Assembly: GCA_045590715.1 (NCBI GenBank)
Contig: JAZNRO010000024.1
Span: 1-43,674, forward strand
DNA from: RGIG5579 sp045590715
GTDB taxonomy: Bacteria > Bacillota > Clostridia > Oscillospirales > SIG627
Direction of reading: 5' to 3'
Length of the DNA: 43,674 nucleotides
Shown here: piece after piece, positions 25,018 to 33,104 of the stretch
Layout: each line of letters starts with the position of its first letter
How positions within the stretch are numbered: position 1 is the stretch's first letter
Position numbers and translations under genes: made by a program
The notes under the pieces: generated by a model
The model's database searches: none
What the model saw: the letters and a program-made list of their open reading frames with translations, nothing else
Told to the model about the DNA's origin: nothing

Positions 25018-25890
25018 ATGGCAAAATTAAGAATTCGCAAATCCAACCACGCTATGAACCGCTCTTTGGGCGGCGATATCGGTATCAACGCTGTCCTTCT
25101 TATCATGGGCGCGTTCATGTTCCTTCCTATGCTTTATACTGTCATGCAGTCCTTAAAGCCTCTGGACGAACTCTGGATGTATCCCCCTCGTTTCTTCGTT
25201 AGAAACCCCACCTTGGTTAACTTTAAGACCCTGTTTAACCTGATGAGCACCTCTTGGGTGCCCTTCTCCCGTTACATTTTTAACACCGCGTTCGTATCCA
25301 TCTTGGGTACCTTCGGTAACGTTATTCTGTCTTCTATGGCAGCTTATTCTCTGGCAAAAATGAAGTTCCCCGGAAAAGCCTTCCTTTTCCAGGTTGTTGT
25401 TTACTCCCTGATGTTCCACACCACAGTAACTTCTATCACCAACTTCTGGACCATGAGTAAACTGGGCCTGGTTGATACCTATTGGGCAAGAATCATTCCT
25501 GCCTGCGCAACCAGTATGGGTCTTTACCTGATGAAGCAGTTTATGGAAACCTCCGTTCCGGATTCCGTTCTGGAATCTGCAAGACTTGACGGTTCCACTG
25601 AGCTGCGCGTGTTCTGGCAGATCGCGATGCCTATGGTTAAGCCCGCTTGGCTGACCCTGATCGTATTCTGCTTTAAGGATCTGTGGAATGCAGGTTCTTC
25701 CATTTACATTTATTCCGAGCAGTACAAGAGTTTCAACTACGCCATTGGTCAGATCGTTACCGGTGGTGTATCCCGTCAGGGCGCCGGCGCCGCATCTACC
25801 GTTATTATGATGATGGTACCGATCCTGGTATTCGTTGTTACCCAGAGTAACATTATTGAAACCATGTCTTCTTCCGGTATGAAAGATTAA
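25018..25890 (+). CDS. Sugar ABC transporter permease, MalG type
   Basis: A 290-residue CUT1 permease with six hydrophobic segments and the EAA loop ESARLDGSTELRVFWQIAMP. ATG 25018 is preferred over an in-frame TTG at 25006 because GGAAAGG ends at 25005, directly against the TTG, but lies 12 bases before the ATG. The start follows the upstream stop by one base, so the pair is coupled. It is expected to form a heterodimer with the preceding permease and to need an ATPase encoded elsewhere. Confidence 0.92.
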   Translation: MAKLRIRKSNHAMNRSLGGDIGINAVLLIMGAFMFLPMLYTVMQSLKPLDELWMYPPRFFVRNPTLVNFKTLFNLMSTSWVPFSRYIFNTAFVSILGTFGNVILSSMAAYSLAKMKFPGKAFLFQVVVYSLMFHTTVTSITNFWTMSKLGLVDTYWARIIPACATSMGLYLMKQFMETSVPDSVLESARLDGSTELRVFWQIAMPMVKPAWLTLIVFCFKDLWNAGSSIYIYSEQYKSFNYAIGQIVTGGVSRQGAGAASTVIMMMVPILVFVVTQSNIIETMSSSGMKD

Positions 25891-25908
25891 GAAAAGGAGA
25901 AAAGCAAG

Positions 25909-28074
25909 ATGAAAAAAGCATTAAGAGTATTTCTCTTGATTATTTGTATTGCGGCTCTCCTTGCACCTTGTGCAAGTGCACTGGTGCCGTATACGACCTA
26001 CACTTACGACATTGACGGAAACTATGTGGAATCTCCTCACGCCTACGTGCCTGACCGCATCGTAGACTCTGCGGATATGGGACTGAAAACCCCTCTTTCC
26101 TCTCCCACGGACCTTGTTTCCGATGAAAACGGCAACCTGTTCTTGGCTGACCCCAATAACAACCGTTTTGTTATTCTCAATACGGACTACACCGTAAACA
26201 CTACCGTTTCCCGTTTCTTGAACGGCCAGGGTGTTCCGGATAGTTTTGAGAAACCCCGTGGACTTTTTGTAAAGGACGAAGAGATCTTCGTTTGTGATAC
26301 GGAGAATAACCGTATCGTAGTATTCGATAAGACCTGCGATGAAAACGGCAAGATCCTCTCCGTTGATTTTGACAGAGTGATCGGTAAGCCCGAAAGCACT
26401 GCTTTCCCCGAAGGCGCTACCTATAAGCCGATCGCCTGTGCCGTTGATACCGCCGGAAGAATCTACGTTGTTTCTTCCACCACCAACCTTGGTATCATCT
26501 CTCTCAATGCCGGCGGCGAATTCTTAGGATTCCTCGGCGCGCAGAAAACTGCGCCCAGCGCATTCCAGATCTTCTGGAGAATGTTCCAGACGAAAGAGCA
26601 GAGAGAAGCGCTCCAGTCCCTGGTTCCTACCGAGTACAACAACATTGATATTGACGAATCCGGCTTTATTTACGCTACCATCTCCTCTCTGGACGAAAAG
26701 AAAATGGCAGACGCCATCTCCTCCAAGTCCACTTCCGGAGACTATGCGCCTGTAAAGAAACTGAATGCAGAAGGTACCGACGTTATGCTCCGTACCGGTT
26801 TCTGGCCTCCCTCCGGTGAGGTTACCGTTGTTCAGTATCAGTCCGTTGCAGCGGATGCAAACCTTGACGTATCTATGATCATCGACGTTGCCCTTGGCCA
26901 GGCAGGTACCTGGACTCTGGCAGACGGTGACCGTCAGAGATTCTACACCTACGATTCTCAGGGCAACCTGCTCTTCATCTTCGGAGACAACGGTCCTCAG
27001 CTTGGTAATAACGTTGGCGTATCTTCCATCTGCTACCAGCAGGATAAATTCCTGGTACTGGACCGCACCAACAACTCCTTTACCATTTATAAGAGAACTG
27101 CTTACGGCGAAAGCCTGATGGCTGCCATCCAGAACGTAGCAGACCGTAATTACGATAAGTCCGCTGTATACTGGCAGGAAGTTCTTTTAAGAAACTCCAA
27201 CTTCGACGAAGCTTACATTGGTATTGCAGATAGCTACTACCGTGCAGGCGACTACGAAAAGGCTCAGGAATATTACGCTGCCGCTTACGATGCAGAAGGT
27301 TATTCCAAGAGCTACTCCAGAATCCGTAAAGGCTGGATCGAAAAGTATATTCTTCTGATTCCCATTACCGTAGCGGTAATTGCCGTTGCCATTACCAAGT
27401 TCTTCGGTTACGCTGCGAAAGTAAACGTTGCCGGACAGGTAATGAAGGATAAGAGAACCTTTAAAGAGGCTGCTCTTTACGGCTGCCACGTGATCTTCCA
27501 TCCCTTTGACGGCTTCTGGGATCTGAAACACGAAAAACGAGGCAATTTCAAAGCAGGTATCTTCTTTGTAGTGTTGACCATTGCTGCTTATATCTACAAC
27601 GGTATGGGACAGTCCTTCTGGTACGATCCCTACAATAAAGGTATCAGCATCGTAGCACAGCTCACCGGCGTTTTGGTTCCCCTTGCCCTTTGGGTAATTG
27701 CCAACTGGTGTCTGACTACTCTGTTTGAAGGCGAAGGAAGCCTGAAGGACATTTGCCTGGCAACTTGCTACTGTCTGCTTCCCCTGCCTATGATGATGAT
27801 TCCCGCTACCATTCTGACTCACGTTTTGACTCTGGATGAAAGCGCAATCGTTACTCTTTTGATTTCTATCGGCTACGTATGGACCGGTATGCTGTTGTTC
27901 TTTGCCGTTATGGTAACCCACGACTACAGCTTCTCTAAAAACATTCTGACCGTTGTAGGAACTCTTGCCGGTATGGTAATTATCATGTTCCTGGCGCTTC
28001 TGTTCTCCGGTCTGTTTGGTAAGATCATTTCGTTTGTTGTAAATATTTACACCGAGCTATCGCTCAGAGTTTAG
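25909..28074 (+). CDS. NHL-repeat / TPR / Yip1-domain membrane protein
   Basis: A 721-residue exported membrane protein. A signal peptide (residues 1-25, CASA cleavage site) precedes an NHL-type beta-propeller at about 45-400, with repeated blades such as PTDLVSDENGNLFLADPNNN and FVCDTENNRIVVFD. A TPR-like pair of helices follows at about 415-475 (DEAYIGIADSYYRAGDYEKA), then a transmembrane helix at about 480-500. The C-terminal ~200 residues form a Yip1-type bundle with about five membrane segments. So a surface-exposed propeller and TPR are tethered to a membrane domain. No enzymatic motif is seen. It sits between the two permease pairs, 18 bases from each neighbour, and could be a sensor or assembly factor for the transporter. 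Confidence 0.78.
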   Translation: MKKALRVFLLIICIAALLAPCASALVPYTTYTYDIDGNYVESPHAYVPDRIVDSADMGLKTPLSSPTDLVSDENGNLFLADPNNNRFVILNTDYTVNTTVSRFLNGQGVPDSFEKPRGLFVKDEEIFVCDTENNRIVVFDKTCDENGKILSVDFDRVIGKPESTAFPEGATYKPIACAVDTAGRIYVVSSTTNLGIISLNAGGEFLGFLGAQKTAPSAFQIFWRMFQTKEQREALQSLVPTEYNNIDIDESGFIYATISSLDEKKMADAISSKSTSGDYAPVKKLNAEGTDVMLRTGFWPPSGEVTVVQYQSVAADANLDVSMIIDVALGQAGTWTLADGDRQRFYTYDSQGNLLFIFGDNGPQLGNNVGVSSICYQQDKFLVLDRTNNSFTIYKRTAYGESLMAAIQNVADRNYDKSAVYWQEVLLRNSNFDEAYIGIADSYYRAGDYEKAQEYYAAAYDAEGYSKSYSRIRKGWIEKYILLIPITVAVIAVAITKFFGYAAKVNVAGQVMKDKRTFKEAALYGCHVIFHPFDGFWDLKHEKRGNFKAGIFFVVLTIAAYIYNGMGQSFWYDPYNKGISIVAQLTGVLVPLALWVIANWCLTTLFEGEGSLKDICLATCYCLLPLPMMMIPATILTHVLTLDESAIVTLLISIGYVWTGMLLFFAVMVTHDYSFSKNILTVVGTLAGMVIIMFLALLFSGLFGKIISFVVNIYTELSLRV

Positions 28075-28091
28075 GAAAGGAGGTACCTTGA

Positions 28092-30941
28092 ATGAAAAAG
28101 ATTTTGTCTCTTGCATTAACGTTTGTTCTTGTTTTCAGTATGGTTCTTCCTCTCCTTGCCACTGCCGGCCAGGCAGAGGGATTGGGTGATAAAAAACTTT
28201 ATGACACTCTGAAAAACACCAATTACACCACCACCATTTATGATTCTCCTGAAGCAAAGCTTGAGACCATGACCAAAGTGGTGGAAAACGAGGGCTACGC
28301 TCTTTACATCCAGGAATTTACCGCAGAGGTTTGTGTTGTAGATAAGGTTACCGGCCAGATGCTCTTCACCAACCCCTACGACGTAGCAGACGGTTCTGCT
28401 TCTCCTGCTATTAAGTACGAGCTCCTCAGCCAGATCAAGCTTTCCTATCACGGAACCTCCGAGGCAAGCGGAAATCTGAACAGCTTTTCCGACGCTGCAT
28501 ATCCCGAGCAGATCAATATTAAACTGATCCGCGGCGGTGTACGCGTTGAGTACACCATGGGTGAAGCAATTAAGAAAAGACTGGTTCCTTATCAGATCGA
28601 AAAGAGCCGTTTTGAAAACGACATTCTGGCTCCCTTCTTTGAAGCTACCACCGATTCTGATTTAAGCTATGAAGAGTATGCGACTCTGAAGAAAAGCGAA
28701 GATCTTGCCGATCAGTCCAAGGCTTCTTCCGCAGAATCCTTCGAATTCGGCCGTTTCCTTTCCTTCTATACTCTTTACGACCTTTCTGATCCTTCCCTGA
28801 CTGCCCGTCAGCAGTCTACCATTCTTTCTACTTATCCTATTACTGAGCGCTACGCCATCTACATTGTAGAAGAAGAAATTCAGGCGCAGGAGCTGAACGC
28901 TCTGGAAAATTATATTCGTAAGAATACCGAATTCTCTCTGGACGATATGCTTGCCGCTCATGAAGAAGTAGAGTACGTGCTGGAAGAAGGCTCCGCTCCT
29001 ATCTTTAAGATGGCGCTGGAGTACACTCTCACGAAAGACGGCTTCCAGGTTCGTCTTCCTGCACGAGGCATCACCTTTGATGCTTCCACTTACACCCTGG
29101 ATACCATTCAGATCCTGCCTTATCTGGGCGCCGGCAGACATGCAGATGCAAATGCCATCCGCAGAGATACCGGTTACAACTTCATTCCTGACGGAAGCGG
29201 TGCTACCATTTCCTTCGATAAGAATGACCTTTATACCCAGGTATCCGGCACTCTTTACGGCAGTGACTTCGGTTTCTATAACAGCACCTCTGCTACCACT
29301 GCCAGCTATCAGACCTGGCGTGTTCCCGTATACGGAACCGTTATGACCTCTGATATGACCATCAAGGAAACCGTTCTTGATGCAGAAGGTAAGCCTGTTT
29401 TGGATGAAGATGGAAAGCCTGTGAAGCAGGTTGTTGAAAATCGCAGTGTAAAACAGGGTTACGTAGCCTTTATGACCGAAGGTGAAAGCCTTACCCGTAT
29501 TGACGCTGTCAGCGGAAACGGTGTTCACGGATACCACTCCGTATCCACCACCTTCTTTGCCCGTCAGACCGACTCCTATCCTCTGGACGGTATTACCGTT
29601 ACCGGTGGTGTGGCAGTTTACACCAAGCCCATCGACAGAAAGTACGTTGGCAACTACACCATTCAGTACAGACTTCTGTACGGTGACAATGCTGATTACG
29701 TAGGTATGGCAAATGCATACCGCAAGTTCCTTTTGGAAGAGGGCATTCTGGAAAAGATCGAAACCGGTGATGACAAAGACATCAACCTGTATATGGACCT
29801 TCTGGGTGTCATTGATATTATTAAGACCGTTCTTGGCGTTCCGGTTGATGCTACCGCAGATCTTACCACCTTTGAAAATGCAAAGGTTATTCTGGACGAA
29901 CTGAAGGAAGCCGGCGTAAACGACCAGGTAATCCGTTATCTGGGCTGGGTGAATGGCGGTCTTGCTTCCACCGTTCCTTCCAAACTGAAAGTGGTAAAGG
30001 AACTGGGCGGTGAAAAGAAACTGAAAGAACTGATCAGCCACGTTCAGAAAAACGGCGATCAGATCTATCTGGATCTTGATTTTGCCTACATCAAAGCCGT
30101 TGGTATGTTTGATGGCTATGATGAAGAAAAAGATGCTGCCAAGACCATCGACGGCAAAGCAGCATACTATCAGACCTACAACCCCATTGTACAGGCGTAC
30201 AATACACAGGTAGCCTTTGTTCTCTCTGCCAAGACCATCAAGACTTATTACGATAGAATCGTAGATAAGTACACCGGTTACTTCGGAGAAGGTGCAAAGA
30301 CCATCTCTATGGGAACGCTGGGTCACGCGCTGAACTCCAGCCAGGATGAAGACTTCCCCTTGAACCGTGAAGATGCAAAAGATTACACTGCATCCACAAT
30401 GGGTCAGATCAAAGAAGACGTTGAAAGCATCCTGATTGAAAAAGGAAACTATTACACCTGGAAATATGCAGACACCGTTCTGGATATTCCACTGGATAGC
30501 TCCAACCGTATTACCACCACGGCAGAGGTTCCTTTCCTTGGTATCCTGCTCCATGGTTATATGAATTACACCGGTGAAGCCATCAATATGGCAGGCGACT
30601 ATGAATATACTCTCCTGAAAACCATTGAAAACGGTGCAAATCCCTACTTTGTCCTTGCTTACGACAATATTGCAGAGCTGAAGACCAACGGTTACAGCGA
30701 ATATTACGCAGTAGAATATGGCGTATGGAAGGAAAGTATCGTAGAAGAATACAAGAAGCTCAATGAGGTTCTCGGACCTCTCCAGGATCAGCTGATTACC
30801 GGGCATGAGATCCTGCAGGAGAGAATTGTAAAGGTAGTCTACGAAAACGGTACTGAAATTTACCTCAACTATAACAACTTCGCAAAGAACGTAGAAGGCG
30901 TTGAAATCCCGGCAATGGGCTTCTACGTTGCAGAAGCGTAA
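28092..30941 (+). CDS. Secreted DUF5696-type protein, possible glycosidase-like
   Basis: 949 residues with a type I signal peptide (residues 1-28). The overall pattern and operon setting match the DUF5696 group seen next to sugar ABC systems in Firmicutes; the assignment is from memory. The N-terminal half is beta-rich. From about residue 535 the text turns into a barrel-like alternation (YTIQYRLLYGDNADYVGMAN, YRKFLLEEGIL, then DLDFAYIKAVG), which recalls glycoside hydrolase barrels with an unassigned catalytic pair. No terminal anchor is visible, so it is probably secreted or held by partners. AGGAGGT lies upstream of the ATG. It may trim the glycan imported by the surrounding permeases, but no activity can be claimed. 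Confidence 0.7.
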   Translation: MKKILSLALTFVLVFSMVLPLLATAGQAEGLGDKKLYDTLKNTNYTTTIYDSPEAKLETMTKVVENEGYALYIQEFTAEVCVVDKVTGQMLFTNPYDVADGSASPAIKYELLSQIKLSYHGTSEASGNLNSFSDAAYPEQINIKLIRGGVRVEYTMGEAIKKRLVPYQIEKSRFENDILAPFFEATTDSDLSYEEYATLKKSEDLADQSKASSAESFEFGRFLSFYTLYDLSDPSLTARQQSTILSTYPITERYAIYIVEEEIQAQELNALENYIRKNTEFSLDDMLAAHEEVEYVLEEGSAPIFKMALEYTLTKDGFQVRLPARGITFDASTYTLDTIQILPYLGAGRHADANAIRRDTGYNFIPDGSGATISFDKNDLYTQVSGTLYGSDFGFYNSTSATTASYQTWRVPVYGTVMTSDMTIKETVLDAEGKPVLDEDGKPVKQVVENRSVKQGYVAFMTEGESLTRIDAVSGNGVHGYHSVSTTFFARQTDSYPLDGITVTGGVAVYTKPIDRKYVGNYTIQYRLLYGDNADYVGMANAYRKFLLEEGILEKIETGDDKDINLYMDLLGVIDIIKTVLGVPVDATADLTTFENAKVILDELKEAGVNDQVIRYLGWVNGGLASTVPSKLKVVKELGGEKKLKELISHVQKNGDQIYLDLDFAYIKAVGMFDGYDEEKDAAKTIDGKAAYYQTYNPIVQAYNTQVAFVLSAKTIKTYYDRIVDKYTGYFGEGAKTISMGTLGHALNSSQDEDFPLNREDAKDYTASTMGQIKEDVESILIEKGNYYTWKYADTVLDIPLDSSNRITTTAEVPFLGILLHGYMNYTGEAINMAGDYEYTLLKTIENGANPYFVLAYDNIAELKTNGYSEYYAVEYGVWKESIVEEYKKLNEVLGPLQDQLITGHEILQERIVKVVYENGTEIYLNYNNFAKNVEGVEIPAMGFYVAEA

Positions 30942-30959
30942 GGAAAGGAGAGGTGAAAA

Positions 30960-31976
30960 ATGAATCAAGCAGTCACAAAAAAGGTTGAACCTATGACAAA
31001 GCCTGTGAAAAAGAAAAAATCCAAGGCCAAATCGCTGGATAAAGCGAAGGCCCGTTCCGGTTGGTTCTTTGTAGCACCTTTTGTTTTGATCTTCTTCCTT
31101 GTTTACATTCCCGTTATTATCGACTCCATTACCTACAGTTTCAACACCATCTACCCCTTATCCGGCGGCGGATTCGTTCTTGACTACGTAGGATGGGAAA
31201 ACTACTACAACGCACTCTTTGTAGATGCAAACTTTGTTACCACCTTGACCGGCGGTATCAAGCAGCTGGTATTGGAAGTTCCTGCCATCGTTGTATTCTC
31301 TCTGTTTATGGCAGTTCTTCTGAACCAGAAAATGGTCGGCCGTACTTTGTTCCGTGCCATCTTCTTTATCCCCGTTATTCTGTCTACCGGTCTTATCGAT
31401 GATATCGATATGAGCAACGCCTTTGCTGACTATGCAAGCGGTGGCGGTGCGGCAGGCGGAGCAGAAGCCGGCGCAACAGCGGGAGAAGGCGTTCAGCAGA
31501 ACTCCAACTCTCTGATCACTGCGGTTGACTTGCAGGGCCTTTTCTCTACCATGAAGGTAGGTACCGGCCTTGTGGATTACGTAGTAAATATTGTAAACGA
31601 TATTTATGACCTGGTAAACCGTTCCGGTGTACAGATGCTCATCTTCCTGGCAGGTCTGCAGTCTATCTCTCCTGCTATTTATGAGTCCTGTACCATCGAC
31701 GGCGCAACCACTTGGGAGACCTTCTGGAAGATCACCTTCCCCATGATCAGCCCCATGATCCTGGTAAACTCCATCTATACGGTAATCGACTCCTTTACAT
31801 CTTCCTCCAACCGAGTGATGAACTACGTGGGTCACGTATATGATAGCGTTACCACCTCCGGCGGCGACGTACTTGCTACTGCAATGTACTGGATCTACTT
31901 CTCCATTGTAATTCTGATTATCGCGGCAGTTGCGGCATTCATGTCCGCCTACGTCTTCTATCAGAGAAGAGACTAA
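30960..31976 (+). CDS. Sugar ABC transporter permease, MalF type, with a Gly/Ala-rich insert
   Basis: A 338-residue CUT1 permease with a long lysine-rich cytoplasmic N-terminus. Membrane segments lie at about 35-60 and 100-160, and the EAA loop is ESCTIDGATTWETFWKITFP. Between two membrane segments (about residues 150-200) sits an extracytoplasmic insert with a low-complexity Gly/Ala stretch (161-178) and a following amphipathic region, which is absent from the upstream MalF-type protein of the same operon. It belongs to a second permease pair. The ATPase partner is not encoded here. Confidence 0.9.
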   Translation: MNQAVTKKVEPMTKPVKKKKSKAKSLDKAKARSGWFFVAPFVLIFFLVYIPVIIDSITYSFNTIYPLSGGGFVLDYVGWENYYNALFVDANFVTTLTGGIKQLVLEVPAIVVFSLFMAVLLNQKMVGRTLFRAIFFIPVILSTGLIDDIDMSNAFADYASGGGAAGGAEAGATAGEGVQQNSNSLITAVDLQGLFSTMKVGTGLVDYVVNIVNDIYDLVNRSGVQMLIFLAGLQSISPAIYESCTIDGATTWETFWKITFPMISPMILVNSIYTVIDSFTSSSNRVMNYVGHVYDSVTTSGGDVLATAMYWIYFSIVILIIAAVAAFMSAYVFYQRRD

Positions 31977-31993
31977 GAAAGGAGGACAAATAG

Positions 31994-33013
31994 ATGAATG
32001 CAGATATCAAAACCAAAAAGTTTGGTAAGAAAAAGGAATTCGACGTAGAATTCCAGGATCGTACTCCCTTCTGGGAAAGAGTGAAGGCAAAATTCTTCAC
32101 CCTGACCTTCGCGAAAAATCTTGTTTGGGCAATCTTCCGTTATGTCCTTCTGATCGGTATTGCATACGTAATCCTTTATCCCTTCATTGCAAAGATCGCC
32201 GGTTCTTTTATGAGCCGTGAAGACTTTGTGGATGTTACGGTAAAACTGATCCCTAAGTATCCTACCCTGGATACTTATAAGGCGATCATTACTGAAAACC
32301 GTTACTTTGAAGCACTGTGGAACACCACCGTTATCTCTCTGCTTTGTGCAGTGGTACAGATGGTAACCACCATGCTCATCGGTTACGGTCTTGCAAAGTT
32401 CAAGTTTAAAGGTAATTCCTTCCTGTTCTACTGTGTAATCTTTACCATGGTAGTTCCTCACCAGGCGCTTCGTCTGGCTCTGTTCCAGAAGTTCCGTTAC
32501 TTTGATATGTACGGAATCATCAAGCTCCTGACCGGTAATACCTTGAACCTGATCAACACCTACTGGCCTTTGGCTCTCCTTTCCTTCGGCGGTCTTGCCT
32601 TTAAGAACGGACTTTACATCTTCTTGATGCGTCAGTTCTTCCGCGGCGTACCCGATGAATTGGAAGAAGCGGCCTATGTGGACGGTTCCGGCGTATTTAA
32701 GACCTTCGTTCGTATCATCGTGCCCCTTTCCGTGCCGATGCTGATCACCGTGTTCATTTTCGCCTTCTCCTGGCAGTGGACCGATGACTTCTATACGCAG
32801 ATGTTCTTTACCAGAACCTCTACCTATCTGATGCCTAATATCGTTACGGTTCCTCCTTCTCTGGACACCACCGGTTTTGAAGCTGCCATGGTTTACTCCT
32901 CGGCAATTATCAATACCGCCGCACTGATGATTATCGCTCCGCTGGTAATTATCTACTGCTTCTGCCAGAAGTACATTGTACAGGGTATCGAACGAAGCGG
33001 TATCGTTGGTTAA
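31994..33013 (+). CDS. Sugar ABC transporter permease, MalG type
   Basis: A 339-residue CUT1 permease, longer than usual by ~50 residues at a charged cytoplasmic N-terminus. Six hydrophobic segments are visible, with the EAA loop EEAAYVDGSGVFKTFVRIIVP. It is the last gene of the seven-gene operon, 18 bases after its partner, preceded by AAAGGAGG and followed by a terminator. Confidence 0.92.
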   Translation: MNADIKTKKFGKKKEFDVEFQDRTPFWERVKAKFFTLTFAKNLVWAIFRYVLLIGIAYVILYPFIAKIAGSFMSREDFVDVTVKLIPKYPTLDTYKAIITENRYFEALWNTTVISLLCAVVQMVTTMLIGYGLAKFKFKGNSFLFYCVIFTMVVPHQALRLALFQKFRYFDMYGIIKLLTGNTLNLINTYWPLALLSFGGLAFKNGLYIFLMRQFFRGVPDELEEAAYVDGSGVFKTFVRIIVPLSVPMLITVFIFAFSWQWTDDFYTQMFFTRTSTYLMPNIVTVPPSLDTTGFEAAMVYSSAIINTAALMIIAPLVIIYCFCQKYIVQGIERSGIVG

Positions 33014-33020
33014 AAAAACA

Positions 33021-33053
33021 AAAAAGATGTGCCTTATGGCACATCTTTTTTTG
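33021..33053 (+). terminator. Terminator of the transport operon
   Basis: AAAAAGATGTGCC and GGCACATCTTTTT form a perfect 13-bp stem around TTAT, followed by more T. Confidence 0.9.
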
Positions 33054-33063
33054 GTCTTACAGA

Positions 33064-33099
33064 AAAAGAAAAAAAGCAGTTCATTCGAACTGCTTTTTT
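33064..33099 (-). terminator. Terminator of rpsO-pnp
   Basis: AAAAAAGCAGTTC and GAACTGCTTTTTT form a perfect stem around a four-base loop. Read on the minus strand it follows the pnp stop by 5 bases and ends in T-rich sequence. Confidence 0.88.
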
Positions 33100-33104
33100 G
33101 ATTT

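Noticed and set aside
28662..30968. A 768-codon open frame on the minus strand
   Set aside because: Antisense to the DUF5696-type gene, which has the signal peptide, ribosome binding site and operon spacing.
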